From NCBI RefSeq assembly GCF_014645375.1, contig NZ_BMLT01000003.1:231983-295982 (forward strand): a stretch of DNA of 64,000 nucleotides. The letters run 5' to 3'. Below, in pieces: positions 20,801-29,093 of this stretch. The stretch is from Marinobacterium nitratireducens (GTDB lineage: Bacteria > Pseudomonadota > Gammaproteobacteria > Pseudomonadales > Balneatricaceae). The notes under the pieces were generated by a model. The model did no database searches, was not told where the DNA came from, and saw only the letters and a list, made by a program, of their open reading frames with translations. A program made the position numbers and the translations under genes. Position 1 is the stretch's first letter; every line of letters starts with the position of its first letter.

Positions 20801-21065
20801 CCAGGATCGCGGCGCAGGCCGACAGCCGCATCACCCTGTACTTGGGGTACTTGTCGGAAACGAAGCCCGCCGGCGTAAACAGCATTATGAACGGCAGCAG
20901 GATAAGGCCATTGACCACCGCGGTCAGCAGTATCTGTTCGTTACCGTCGTAACTCTTGAACAGGGTGTTCTGAATAATGATCTTGTGGCCGAGATCGACG
21001 AAGGCGTTGATAAAGGCCACCGCCACGAAGGCGGCGAAACCCCGTACTTTCAAAAGTTCTATCAT
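17832..21065 (-). CDS. LplT-Aas fusion: lysophospholipid transporter / acyltransferase / acyl-ACP synthetase
   Basis: The product is 1077 residues with three parts. Residues 1-410 are a 12-TM major-facilitator (LplT-like) lysophospholipid flippase. About 420-620 is a PlsC acyltransferase with the HX4D box GNHISWLDWG and FPEGMIS. About 640-1050 is an AMP-forming acyl-acyl-carrier-protein synthetase domain (YGCTETTPVAS). In E. coli LplT and Aas are separate neighbouring proteins; here they are one chain. Together they flip lysophospholipids inward and reacylate them. The start overlaps the stop of the upstream TetR gene by 4 bp, so the pair is an operon. The synthetase P-loop (VFDAGPQGVPRGVMLSH) differs from the usual TSGTTGxPKG, so its activity deserves checking. 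Confidence 0.88.
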   Translation of the reverse strand: MIELLKVRGFAAFVAVAFINAFVDLGHKIIIQNTLFKSYDGNEQILLTAVVNGLILLPFIMLFTPAGFVSDKYPKYRVMRLSACAAILVTLAITACYYLGWFVPAFALTFVLALQSAFYSPAKYAYIRELVGSDNLGEANGWVQAATMVAILSGILVFSLLFELRLAGVEGAGPAELMRGIAPLGWFLVAGACFETWLAYRLPAKGRTDSALRFDWRAYRRGRTLTRNLAHLVRIRPIWLSILGLALFWSLSQVMLAVFPAFAKSQLGELNTFRIQGAMALAGIGIMAGSLLAGRLSRHHINLGLIPLGAGGVALALLLLPGAGDLGRAGLLFLLVGFCGALMVIPLNALIQFNAERGESGRVLAGNNFIQNIAMLAFLGLTVFSAYRGVPGVTLLYALATVALLLALATVLLLPEALIRLLLTAVLRRKYRLEVLGFEHLQEEGRGMLLLGNHISWLDWGILQLACPRHIHFVMERSIYQRWYLRWFLDRFGVIPISSRHSREALARIGELLQAGKVVCLFPEGMISHTGQLGRFRNGFERACVAVTEDSGATIVPFYLRGLWGSRFSRSGRRLRAGRRFGLRRDLVVAFGAPIPINSDASTVKQRVSELSIHAWNRYVEQLETVPRAFVRSARQGPSAWILRDARGEALGYRELLAACAQLARRLRGLEGANLGLMVPTSSQGVLANMAALMAGKTLVNLSPDATGQELRAMCERAGVRSLLATRDALGRLDAAGVQLPAQCRVLRLEDLAPPPGTAAPLGLRLACRLIPLALLQRWLCHDRGLDATAAIVFDAGPQGVPRGVMLSHRNLIANIRQIGEVLNVRENDVWVATQPLSQATGLTVTCLMPLVEGVPVICHPDQEGADPVALGKTVARRRATLLCTSERRLRQYLAQPRLHPLMFQSLRSVIVGGESLDPALARDFEARFRVPVLAGYGCTETTPVASVNLPDYLDTQWWTLQEGTRPGSLGLPLPGTTFRIVDPVSLEERPPQVPGEVVIGGAQIMQGYLGEPGATARAVIERDGLRWFRTGVRGTLDQDGFLWLRQGPGNAGTPATGASGTEDVASGTGRSALKQQ

Positions 21066-21673
21066 CGCAGCTCTCCCCGGGCGCTCAGCCAGCCGTCGAG
21101 ATACTGATCCACCAGCGTCGGCAGCATGCGCAGGCTCGCCTGATCACCGGACAGAAACAGCTTGCCCCGCTGCTGCAGTACCGCCAACCCATGCACCGAG
21201 CCCCAGAGCGTGCGCGCCTGCAGACGAATATCCGCCTCCGACGCCGCCGGCGCCAGCGCCCGGAGCGGCGCCTCGACCCGTTCGAACAGCCGCTCGATGG
21301 ATGCGCCGAGCCAGTCCGGGATATCCACCCCGGGCGAGGTGCGGTGTTCGAACAGCAGGCTCCAGCGCTGCGGCTGCGCCCTGGCAAAGGCAACGTAGGC
21401 GGCGGCATAGGCGTGCAGCTGCGCCCTGGGCTCAGAGCCACCGACGGCACCGAGCGCTGCGTGCAATTGCCCGAGCGTCTGGGCGTTGAGATGCCAGCAC
21501 AGATCGTCGAGATTGCGGAAAACCGAGTATAGCGTCGCCGCGGAATAGCCGATCGCGGCGGCGATCCGGCGCGCGCTCAGCGCCTCGATGCCCTGCTCGT
21601 CCAATAACCTGCCGGCGGCTGAGAGCGCCAGCTCACGCAATTCTTCGGCGCTGTGTTCACGGGGTCTTGCCAT
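21062..21673 (-). CDS. TetR-family regulator of the LplT-Aas gene
   Basis: This 203-residue regulator has an N-terminal TetR helix-turn-helix (ALSARRIAAAIGYSAATLYSVFRNLDDL) and a C-terminal domain of the TetR_C/WHG kind. It overlaps the LplT-Aas gene by 4 bp and is therefore its probable local regulator. Two AAACA-TGTTT-type palindromes upstream are likely operators and resemble sites of fatty-acid-sensing regulators such as PsrA. The acyl ligand is an inference from the partner gene. Confidence 0.87.
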   Translation of the reverse strand: MARPREHSAEELRELALSAAGRLLDEQGIEALSARRIAAAIGYSAATLYSVFRNLDDLCWHLNAQTLGQLHAALGAVGGSEPRAQLHAYAAAYVAFARAQPQRWSLLFEHRTSPGVDIPDWLGASIERLFERVEAPLRALAPAASEADIRLQARTLWGSVHGLAVLQQRGKLFLSGDQASLRMLPTLVDQYLDGWLSARGELR

Positions 21674-21693
21674 GACGGGTCTCCGCGGTTTCC

Positions 21694-21737
21694 AAACAGC
21701 GTTTAATAACGCTACGCAAAATTACTAAACAGTGTTT
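21694..21737. promoter_or_regulatory. Paired AAACA-n-TGTTT operator-like palindromes
   Basis: AAACAGCGTTT (21694-21704) and the perfect palindrome AAACAGTGTTT (21727-21737) lie 33 bp apart, about three helical turns, just upstream of the TetR gene start at 21673. Confidence 0.6.
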
Positions 21738-21882
21738 ACAAAGTAAAGCTCAAAATTCATCCAGACCAGCAATCAAAAGCTGATCTTGTTTTAAACTTCA
21801 TCTGACTGTAAATTCAGGTTCTCTCCTTCCACACCGTTTCGGCCGCCCCTGGTCGCCGAAATCCATATACAGCCGGTATTTG

Positions 21883-22320
21883 ATGAGCGACGACAAATTA
21901 GTCGAGTGGCTGCTGACGTTCAGCATGGAAGAGCTGCTCGACCTCGAAACCCAACTCAAAAAGAAAATCCGGGCCCAGGAGCGGGAACGCGCCCGGGAGG
22001 CGGAGCGGCAGGAAAAAGCCGCGCAGGCCGAACGCGCCAGGCTGGAAGCCGAGCGCCGCGCCGCAGACGAGCTACGCCAGAAACGCGAAGCCGAAGAACA
22101 GGCGCGTCTCGAAGCCGAGGCTCAGGCACGCAAACGCGAAGAGGACGAGCGCCAGGCCGCGGAAAAAAAGCCGCGCCCGCTGCCGACCAATTTTTACGCC
22201 AGCGTGGACCAGCTGGCCGCCAGCCAGGGCCTCGATATCAGTGGCCTGATGTCCGAAATCGCCAAGAAAACCGCGAAAAAGCCACCGCCCCCCGGCAAGG
22301 GTGGCAATGGCCGCAGGTGA
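21883..22320 (+). CDS. Small charged coiled-coil protein, 145 residues
   Basis: The protein is almost entirely a Glu/Arg/Ala-rich coiled coil from about residue 17 to 105 (ERERAREAERQEKAAQAERA and similar). A short globular segment follows (SVDQLAASQGLDISGLMSE) and then a basic Pro/Gly/Lys tail (KPPPPGKGGNGRR) that could bind nucleic acid. The layout loosely recalls nucleoid-associated proteins of the H-NS type, but no diagnostic motif is present, so no name is given. ATG 21883 is preferred over TTG 21880. No strong ribosome site is visible. It faces trmA tail to tail. Confidence 0.65.
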   Translation: MSDDKLVEWLLTFSMEELLDLETQLKKKIRAQERERAREAERQEKAAQAERARLEAERRAADELRQKREAEEQARLEAEAQARKREEDERQAAEKKPRPLPTNFYASVDQLAASQGLDISGLMSEIAKKTAKKPPPPGKGGNGRR

Positions 22321-22326
22321 GTCACC

Positions 22327-22465
22327 GCCAGGGATGGCGGATGTTCTGGCAACGCAGGAGCAGTTGTCAGTAGCACCGCCAGGCATGGCTGCTGTGCCGG
22401 CACTGCAGGAGCAGTTGTCAGTAGCACCGTCAGGCATGGCGGCTGTGCCGGCACTGCAGGAGCAG
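22327..22465. repeat. 51-bp tandem repeat, nearly three units
   Basis: Units start at 22327, 22378 and 22429 (GCCAGGGATGG / GCCAGGCATGG / GTCAGGCATGG) and share GCAGGAGCAGTTGTCAGTAG; the last is truncated. A further single copy lies at 36177-36222. Because 51 is divisible by 3, the array leaves open frames on both strands, which I regard as fortuitous. Confidence 0.85.
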
Positions 22466-22561
22466 TGGGCGCTTGGCGAGTGGTGGTAACAGGGTGGCAC
22501 TCGCGCCGCTCATCACCCCCCTGTTCACTGTCGAGCGATCACTTTCCACTGATCTTCGACT

Positions 22562-23653
22562 TCAACCGATCTTCGTCAGATAAACGCCGCACTCCAGGTG
22601 TTCGGTGTAGGGGAACTGATCGAATATCGCGAAGCGTTCGATGCGGTGGCTGCGGGTCAGCTCTGCCAGATTCTGTTTCAGCGTCTCCGGGTTGCAGGAG
22701 ATATAGACGATATTCCGGTACTCGCTGACCTGCGCCACGGTATCGGGATCCAGACCGGAGCGCGGCGGATCCACCAGCACGGTGGTGAAGTCGTAGTTCG
22801 CCAGATCCAGGTGCGCGGTGCGGCGCGCTTCCCGCTCGCCCTTCAGCACCTGGGAAAACTCCTCCGACGACATCCGGATCACATCGATGTTGTCGATAGC
22901 GTTCTCGGCGATGTTGAACTGCGCCGCCCGCACCGACACCTTGGCGATTTCGGTCGCCACCACGCGACGGAAATTCCGCGCCAGCGGCAGCGTGAAGTTG
23001 CCGTTACCGCAGTAGAGCTCCACCAGGTCGCCACCGGCATCGCGGGTCACATCCAGCGCCCAGCCGATCATCGAACGACAGACTTCTGCATTGGGCTGAG
23101 TGAAACAGTTTTCGACCTGCTTGTAGCGGTACTCGCGACCGTCGATATCGAGCCGTTCGATAACGAAGTCCCGCGAAAGGACGTGTTTGCTCTTGCGCGA
23201 GCGGCCGATAATCTCGATATCGAAGCGCTGCGCCAGTTCGCGCGCCTTTTGCTCCCAGGCCTGGTCCAGTGGCCGGTGGTACAGCAGCGTTACCAGCAGC
23301 TCGCCCGACAGCGTGCTGAGAAAATCGACCTGGAACAGCCGGAACCGCATCAGCGGGTCCGGACGAATCTCGTCGAGCAGCGCGAACATGACGTCGTGGA
23401 TGCGGCGCGACACCATCGGGCATTCGCGCAGCGCCACCGGCGCGTGCTTGTTGCCCGGTTCGAACATCACATAATCGAGATCGTCGCCATCGTGCCAGAC
23501 CCGGAACTCGGCGCGCATGCGGTAGTGCTCGGTCGGCGACGCGAAGACTTCAATGTCCGGCAGCGCGAAAGCCGCAAAGTCCTGCCGTACGGCATCGAGC
23601 TTCTCGGCCAGCAACGCCTGATACTGGGTAGGGTCAACCTTGGGTAGGGCCAT
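22562..23653 (-). CDS. trmA: tRNA (uracil-5-)-methyltransferase
   Basis: TrmA makes ribothymidine at position 54 of tRNA using SAM. This copy is 363 residues (E. coli 366). Motifs in order are the SAM loop ELYCGNGNFTLPLA near residue 213, VDPPRSGLD near 294, and the catalytic-cysteine motif ISCNPETL near 320. The C-terminal FDQFPYTEHLECGVYL carries the general-base glutamate. The downstream DNA has a 7-bp periodic tract beginning at the stop codon. Confidence 0.97.
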   Translation of the reverse strand: MALPKVDPTQYQALLAEKLDAVRQDFAAFALPDIEVFASPTEHYRMRAEFRVWHDGDDLDYVMFEPGNKHAPVALRECPMVSRRIHDVMFALLDEIRPDPLMRFRLFQVDFLSTLSGELLVTLLYHRPLDQAWEQKARELAQRFDIEIIGRSRKSKHVLSRDFVIERLDIDGREYRYKQVENCFTQPNAEVCRSMIGWALDVTRDAGGDLVELYCGNGNFTLPLARNFRRVVATEIAKVSVRAAQFNIAENAIDNIDVIRMSSEEFSQVLKGEREARRTAHLDLANYDFTTVLVDPPRSGLDPDTVAQVSEYRNIVYISCNPETLKQNLAELTRSHRIERFAIFDQFPYTEHLECGVYLTKIG

Positions 23654-23774
23654 CGTCTGTCGAATCCGGTGTCTGGTTGCGTGCGGGCGGCGCGAACAAA
23701 GCCGGGCCCGACGAAAAGCGCGGCATTCTAGCAGGCTGTCGACGATCTATCTACGCGCAGGCGGTTGCCGGAAT

Positions 23775-25019
23775 TCAGGCGCTGCGCGCGCCCTGCAGTT
23801 GCAGGCGGTACTCGTTGGCCATGATCTTCCACTGCGGCACGCGGCCCAGCATCTGCAACCGCTCCAGATAGGACTCGCTGAGGCGACAGGACAGGTCCGC
23901 GCCAAGACTGTTGGCCAGAGGCGGCAGCAGCGCATCCGCGACATGCACCGCGGTCAGCGGTTCGAAATCAGTGGCGGGGGATGTGACCGGGAAGTGGTGC
24001 AGCAACACCGCCTCGACCACCTTGAAGGGCAGGTTCCAGAGCCCGAGCAAAAAGGCCGCGGCCTCGGCATGGGTCAGCCCCAGGCGCATTTTTTCCATGG
24101 CATAGACCGGCTGCTTCAGGCGCACCGCCTCCTCCATCAGCGCCTGATAATCGTCCGGATCCCTGTTCGCCAGCACCGCTATGCCGAAATCCAGCAGCAG
24201 CCCGGCAAGAAACGCCTGCCCCTGCAGGTTGCGGTCCAGGCCACCATCGGCGGCGATCTTCTGCGCCAGACGCGCCAGCAGCATCGATCGCTGGTGCAGT
24301 TTTGAGAAGGAAAAGACATTCCACTGCTCGCGCTGACGATAGCGGCTGAACAGGTGGGTGGCGAGCATCAGGTCGCGGATCATGCGCACGCCAACGATGG
24401 TCACCGCCTCGTCGATGCGGCTGACCTGGCGGCGCAGCCCGAACAGCGCCGAGTTCACCAGCTGCATCAGCTTGGCCGCGATGGCGGGATCCTGCTCGAT
24501 GATGCGGGCGATGTCGGCGGCATCGGAGACGTCGGAATTCAGCGCATCGCTCAGCTGCTGATACACGGTCGGCAGGGTCGGCAGCCTGCCCAGGCCGCTG
24601 ATGTAGTCGCGGATCGCGGTCTTGTGTACCAGACCCTCGATCTTCATCGCGTATTCGATGGCGGCGATGACCTCGGCGCCGGTGCAGGTATCGGGCAGAA
24701 TCCGGTGCGCCACTTCCAGCGCCCGCGCCGAACTTGCGGGCGTCATGTAGCCGCTGATCAGGATGCGCACCACGTCCGGTTTTTTTTCCATCACGTTCTG
24801 CAGCAAACCCAGTGCGCGATAGGGCTGCTGTTGGGCCACCACGATCAGCACGCGGCAACCGAACTGACGCAGTTGCGGCATGACCTCGTTTTCGTCATCC
24901 AGGTTCAGCAGGTCCCATCCGTCCCGCGCGCCGATATCGTAAGCCACCGAGCGATGACTGGCGCGAGTGTCGCAGAACAGTATCCGACAGGGCAGTCCGG
25001 CCTTCGATGCCATGCTCAT
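23775..25019 (-). CDS. HDOD-domain signalling protein with degenerate receiver
   Basis: This 414-residue protein has an N-terminal receiver-like domain at about 1-130 (CRILFCDTRASHRS, VVRILISGYMT). At the usual phosphorylation site the strand ends VLIVVAQQQ with no aspartate, so it is probably a pseudo-receiver. An HDOD domain follows (about 140-345; LPTLPTVYQQL, LMQLVNSALFGLRRQVSRI), a metal-less HD relative used as a regulatory scaffold. GAGAGGGG lies 5 nt before ATG 25019. It is divergent from metG. Its partner is unknown. Confidence 0.88.
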   Translation of the reverse strand: MSMASKAGLPCRILFCDTRASHRSVAYDIGARDGWDLLNLDDENEVMPQLRQFGCRVLIVVAQQQPYRALGLLQNVMEKKPDVVRILISGYMTPASSARALEVAHRILPDTCTGAEVIAAIEYAMKIEGLVHKTAIRDYISGLGRLPTLPTVYQQLSDALNSDVSDAADIARIIEQDPAIAAKLMQLVNSALFGLRRQVSRIDEAVTIVGVRMIRDLMLATHLFSRYRQREQWNVFSFSKLHQRSMLLARLAQKIAADGGLDRNLQGQAFLAGLLLDFGIAVLANRDPDDYQALMEEAVRLKQPVYAMEKMRLGLTHAEAAAFLLGLWNLPFKVVEAVLLHHFPVTSPATDFEPLTAVHVADALLPPLANSLGADLSCRLSESYLERLQMLGRVPQWKIMANEYRLQLQGARSA

Positions 25020-25075
25020 ACAACCCCTCTCAAGTCCGTTTTGTCGTACCGAGTTCCGGCAGATGCCGGCGTCGG

Positions 25076-25104
25076 TTCATAAGACCGCACAAAAGGCGTA
25101 GAAT
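25076..25104 (+). promoter_or_regulatory. Putative sigma-70 promoter of metG
   Basis: TTCATA, 17 bp and TAGAAT precede the metG ATG by 44 bp. Confidence 0.5.
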
Positions 25105-25148
25105 TCGTCCACTTTGCCTTCAGTCTATCAGGTTTCATTAGCCGAATT

Positions 25149-27194
25149 ATGACCAACAGTAAGCGTAAGATCCTCGTTACCAGCGCGCTGCCCTATGCCA
25201 ACGGCCCGATCCACCTGGGCCATCTGGTGGAATACATCCAGACCGACATCTGGGTGCGCTTCCAGAAACAGCGTGGCCATGACTGCACCTACGTCTGCGC
25301 CGACGATGCGCACGGCACGCCGATCATGCTCAAGGCGGACCAGATGGGCGTCACGCCCGAGCAGCTGATCGCCCGCGTTAGCGAGGAGCACCAACGGGAC
25401 TTCGCCGGTTTCATGGTCGGCTTCGACAACTATTACTCCACGCACTCGCCGGAAAACCGCGAGTTCGCCTCGCTGATCTACCGTCGGCTCAACGATGGCG
25501 GCCATATTGCCCGCCGCACCATCACCCAGGCGTTCGACCCGGAAAAGCAGATGTTCCTGCCGGACCGCTTCGTCAAGGGCGAGTGTCCCAAGTGCGGCGC
25601 CGCCGACCAGTACGGCGACTCCTGCGAAGCCTGTGGCGCCACCTACAGCCCCACCGAGCTGAAGAACGCCTACTCCGCCGTGTCCGGCGCCAAACCGGTC
25701 GAGAAGGAATCAGAGCACTTCTTCTTCAAGCTCGGCGACTTCGAACAGTTCCTGCGCAGCTGGGTCGACCAGCACGTGCAGCAGCAGATGATCCACAAGC
25801 TCAACGAGTGGTTCGAGGCCGGTCTGCAGCAGTGGGACATCTCCCGTGACGCGCCCTACTGGGGCTTCGAAATTCCCGACGCACCGGGCAAGTATTTCTA
25901 CGTCTGGCTCGACGCGCCAATCGGCTACATGGCCAGCTTCAAGAACTGGTGCGACAAGAACGACGTCGACTTCGACGAGTACTGGAATGCCGCCTCCGAT
26001 ACCGAGCTGTATCACTTCATCGGCAAGGACATCGCCTACTTCCATACCCTGTTCTGGCCGGCCATGCTCGAGGGCGCAGGCTTCCGCAAGCCCAACGGCG
26101 TCTTCTGCCACGGTTTCCTGACCGTCAACGGCCAGAAGATGTCGAAATCCCGCGGCACCTTCATCATGGCGGAGACCTACCTCAAGTACCTGAGGCCCGA
26201 GTATCTGCGCTACTACTTCGCCGCCAAACTGGGCTCCGGCATCGACGATATCGACCTGAGCCTCGATGACTTCCGCATGCGCGTGAATGCCGACCTGGTG
26301 AACAAGGTCGTCAACATCGCCTCGCGCTGCGCCGGCTTCATCGCCAAGAAATTCGACGGCCAGCTCGCCGAGCGCCTGGTGCAGCCGGAACTCTACGACG
26401 AGGCGGTCCGCGCCGGCGCCTCGATCGCCGATGCCTACGAGAAGCGCGAATACGCCCGCGCCATGCGCGAGATCATGCAGGTCGCGGACCGCGCCAACCA
26501 GTACATCGACGCCGCCGAACCCTGGGTTCTGGCCAAACAGGAAGGTCGGGAACAGGACGTTCAGGACTGCTGCACCCTGGGCATCAACCTGTTCCGCGTC
26601 ATTCTCAGCTACCTCGCGCCGGTGCTGCCGCAGGTCGCCGAGGAAGCGGCTCAGTTCCTGAACCTGGCCAGCCTCAATATAGACGGCTTTGCCTGGGATG
26701 CCGTCGAAACGCCGCTGCTCGGTCATCGCATCAACAAGTTCAAGCCGCTGATGCAGCGCGTCGAACCCGATGCCATCGACAAGATGATCGAAGACTCCCG
26801 GCAGTCGCTGGCCGCTGCAGCCGCCAACCCGGCGCAGAAAGCCGTGCCGGACATGGAGCCGATTGCCGACACCATCGAGTTCCCGGACTTCGCCAAAGTC
26901 GACCTCAGGATCGCCAAGATCGCCAGGGCCGAGCACGTCGAAGGCGCCGACAAGCTGCTGCGCCTGACGCTGGATCTCGGCGGCGAGACCCGCAATGTCT
27001 TCGCCGGCATCAAGTCGGCCTACCAGCCGGAACAGCTCGAAGGCAAGCTGACCGTCATGGTCGCCAACCTGGCGCCGCGCAAGATGAAGTTCGGCGTGTC
27101 CGAAGGCATGGTGCTGGCGGCCGGCCCCGGCGGCAAGGACCTGTGGATTCTGGAACCGCACGAAGGCGCTCAGCCGGGCATGCGGATCAAGTAA
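25149..27194 (+). CDS. metG: Methionyl-tRNA synthetase
   Basis: This class I synthetase of 681 residues is of the long, dimeric E. coli type. The HIGH box is HLGH (residues 22-25). A four-cysteine zinc knuckle CPKCG...CEACG lies near 145-162, and the KMSKS loop KMSKSRGTF lies near 330. A C-terminal EMAP/Trbp111 tRNA-binding domain occupies about the last 105 residues ([14 protein letters not shown]). No Shine-Dalgarno sequence is obvious before ATG 25149, but the N-terminus is canonical. A strong terminator follows. Confidence 0.98.
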   Translation: MTNSKRKILVTSALPYANGPIHLGHLVEYIQTDIWVRFQKQRGHDCTYVCADDAHGTPIMLKADQMGVTPEQLIARVSEEHQRDFAGFMVGFDNYYSTHSPENREFASLIYRRLNDGGHIARRTITQAFDPEKQMFLPDRFVKGECPKCGAADQYGDSCEACGATYSPTELKNAYSAVSGAKPVEKESEHFFFKLGDFEQFLRSWVDQHVQQQMIHKLNEWFEAGLQQWDISRDAPYWGFEIPDAPGKYFYVWLDAPIGYMASFKNWCDKNDVDFDEYWNAASDTELYHFIGKDIAYFHTLFWPAMLEGAGFRKPNGVFCHGFLTVNGQKMSKSRGTFIMAETYLKYLRPEYLRYYFAAKLGSGIDDIDLSLDDFRMRVNADLVNKVVNIASRCAGFIAKKFDGQLAERLVQPELYDEAVRAGASIADAYEKREYARAMREIMQVADRANQYIDAAEPWVLAKQEGREQDVQDCCTLGINLFRVILSYLAPVLPQVAEEAAQFLNLASLNIDGFAWDAVETPLLGHRINKFKPLMQRVEPDAIDKMIEDSRQSLAAAAANPAQKAVPDMEPIADTIEFPDFAKVDLRIAKIARAEHVEGADKLLRLTLDLGGETRNVFAGIKSAYQPEQLEGKLTVMVANLAPRKMKFGVSEGMVLAAGPGGKDLWILEPHEGAQPGMRIK

Positions 27195-27235
27195 GGCGTC
27201 AGGCGTCTAGCTGCCGTCGCTACGATGCAACCTGA

Positions 27236-27262
27236 GGGCAGGCCGCCTGGTCTGCCCTTTTT
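27236..27262 (+). terminator. Rho-independent terminator of metG
   Basis: GAGGGCAGGCC, a short loop and GGTCTGCCC are followed by TTTTT, 41 bp past the stop codon. Confidence 0.9.
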
Positions 27263-27278
27263 CGTGGCTCTTCGCAAT

Positions 27279-27593
27279 GTAGGCTGGGTCTAGCGACGAA
27301 GTCGCGTAACCCAACAAGCGCTCATCCGCCACGTGACCCAACAAACGCTCTGCCAGCTGAAACCAATCGATCTGTAACGCGATCGATATTGCGGGTTCCC
27401 TTGAGGCTGCTCCTGCGCCTTGAGGATTTCCGCCATCTATGGCGGTCACGGCGCGAATATATCCGATACTAACCGGAAAGACCGGCGGGGCTCGCGCCTA
27501 GACCCACCCTCCGGTTCGTGCTTTCGATATGCGATATACCCGCCGCCTCACGTCGGGTGTAGGTTGGGTCTAGCGACGAAGTCGCGTAACCCA
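27279..27593. repeat. Two-module REP element copy 2 and a lone module 1
   Basis: Module 1 (27279-27313, GTAGGCTGGGTCTAGCGACG) and module 2 in inverted form (27358-27390, AACCAATCGATCTGT) make one full element. A second module 1 stands alone at 27559-27593 with nearly identical sequence. No gene is supported in the 773-bp metG-aapJ gap; its right half is the aap regulatory region. Confidence 0.75.
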
Positions 27594-27658
27594 ACAAGCG
27601 TTCCGGTCAGCGCCAATCCTCGCATCCCTCCCCGCTTTTATTGCAAACCGCAAAAGGC

Positions 27659-27720
27659 TGCACCATCTTGAATAGGAGCACCCTCGCCAGCGCCGGAGAA
27701 TGGTGCACGACAACGGTGCA
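27659..27720. promoter_or_regulatory. NtrC-type enhancer sites
   Basis: TGCACGACAACGGTGCA (27704-27720) matches the NtrC consensus TGCACCAnnnTGGTGCA at all but two specified positions. A second half-match, TGCACCATCTTG, starts at 27659. Both lie 140-200 bp upstream of the sigma-54 promoter, a normal enhancer distance. Confidence 0.65.
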
Positions 27721-27860
27721 TGAGCTACCTTTAGATCAATTCGGCATAACGACTGTCGCCCCCTGAGGACAGTGAGCGCCGCTCGGGGCACTCCCGTGCT
27801 GCAGCGCTTCAGTGCCGATTTGGCAGGATGCAACCTTCAAGGCTTGCTAAGAATAAAAAC

Positions 27861-27876
27861 AGGCACGGCTTTTGCT
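27861..27876 (+). promoter_or_regulatory. Sigma-54 promoter of aapJQMP
   Basis: AGGCACGGCTTTTGCT matches TGGCACG-N4-TTGCA/T with the invariant GG (27862-27863) and GC (27874-27875) exactly 10 bp apart. It lies about 92 bp before the aapJ start. Confidence 0.8.
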
Positions 27877-27967
27877 GTGTCATTCTGGAAGTATCTGCCG
27901 GTCGGTGGTACTCGGCCACCGGAAGGCGATCACGAGAGCACAGGACTGATCTCAGGAGGATCACTCG

Positions 27968-28984
27968 ATGATGAAGAAAACGCTAGCAGCCGCGATTCTC
28001 GCCACTACCACCCTGTCCGGCACCGCGATGGCCGAAGGCACGCTGGAAGCGGTCAAGGGTCGTGACATGCTGCAGTGCGGCGTGACCAACGGCGTTCCCG
28101 GCTTCTCGGTGCCGGACGAGCAGGGTAACTGGCACGGCCTCGATGTTGACGTCTGCAAGGCGGTCGCCGCAGCAGTGCTCGGCGACGCGACCAAGGTCAA
28201 GTATATCCCGCTGACCGCCAAGGAACGTTTCACGGCGCTGCAATCCGGCGAGATCGACGTACTGTCCCGTGTCACCACCTGGACCCAGACCCGCGACACC
28301 CAGCTCGGTCTCAACTTCACCGGCGTCACCTACTATGACGGCCAGGGCTTCCTGGTGAAGAAGGACCTGGGGCTGAAAAGCGTCAAGGAGCTCGACGGCG
28401 CCACCGTCTGCGTCCAGTCCGGCACCACCACCGAGCTGAACCTGGCGGACTACTTCCGCGCCAACGGCCTGAGTTTCACGCCGGTGGTGTTCGACACCAA
28501 CGAGCAGGCCGCGAGCAGCTTCGACACCGGCCGCTGCGACGCCTTCACCACCGACCTGTCGCAGGCCTACGGGCTGCGTACCCGGATGAGCGACCCGGAC
28601 GCCGTGGTGGCACTGCCGGAAGTCATATCCAAGGAGCCGCTCGGGCCCGTGGTCCGCCAGGGCGACGACCAGTGGTTCAATGTCGTCAAGTGGTCGCTGT
28701 TCGCCATGCTCAACGCCGAAGAGCTGGGCGTCACCTCCGCCAACGTCGACGAGATGAAGGGCAGCGAGAATCCCAATATCAAGCGCCTGCTGGGTATCGA
28801 CGGTCCCAAGGGCAAGGGGCTCGACATTGCCGATGACTGGTCGTACCAGGTCATCAAACAGGTCGGAAACTACGGCGAAGCCTTCGAGCGCAACGTCGGT
28901 ATGGGCTCGGCGCTGAAGATCGAGCGCGGCATCAACGCACTCTGGAACCAGGGAGGCTTCCAGTACGCGCCGCCGATGCGCTGA
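27968..28984 (+). CDS. aapJ: General L-amino acid ABC transporter, periplasmic binding protein
   Basis: This 338-residue solute-binding protein of family 3 (SBP_bac_3) has a signal peptide cleaved after GTAMA near residue 22. The AapJ/BztA signature is clear from RDMLQCGVTNGVPGFSVPD to WNQGGFQYAPPMR at the C-terminus. It captures polar and other L-amino acids and delivers them to AapQM. AGGAGGAT lies 8 nt before the first of two consecutive ATG codons. It is the first and presumably most expressed gene of an operon under sigma-54/NtrC-type control, which fits nitrogen scavenging. Confidence 0.95.
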   Translation: MMKKTLAAAILATTTLSGTAMAEGTLEAVKGRDMLQCGVTNGVPGFSVPDEQGNWHGLDVDVCKAVAAAVLGDATKVKYIPLTAKERFTALQSGEIDVLSRVTTWTQTRDTQLGLNFTGVTYYDGQGFLVKKDLGLKSVKELDGATVCVQSGTTTELNLADYFRANGLSFTPVVFDTNEQAASSFDTGRCDAFTTDLSQAYGLRTRMSDPDAVVALPEVISKEPLGPVVRQGDDQWFNVVKWSLFAMLNAEELGVTSANVDEMKGSENPNIKRLLGIDGPKGKGLDIADDWSYQVIKQVGNYGEAFERNVGMGSALKIERGINALWNQGGFQYAPPMR

Positions 28985-29093
28985 GACATCCGGGTGCACG
29001 GCACCCGATTTCGATCCTGCCGGCGGGCCCTCCCCGCCGGCTCACCTGATTCCCAGAGGCCCGCCAGCCGCGCCTCGCTGAGGGAGTGACACC

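Noticed and set aside
18366..21107. A 913-codon open frame opposite the LplT-Aas gene
   Set aside because: Antisense shadow of a recognisable three-domain protein, with low-complexity Arg/Gln/His composition.
22301..22489. Short open frame encoding a 17-residue periodic peptide across the 51-bp repeat
   Set aside because: The repeat length is a multiple of three, so frames stay open on both strands by chance. There is no ribosome site and the dispersed copy at 36.2 kb does not preserve a gene.
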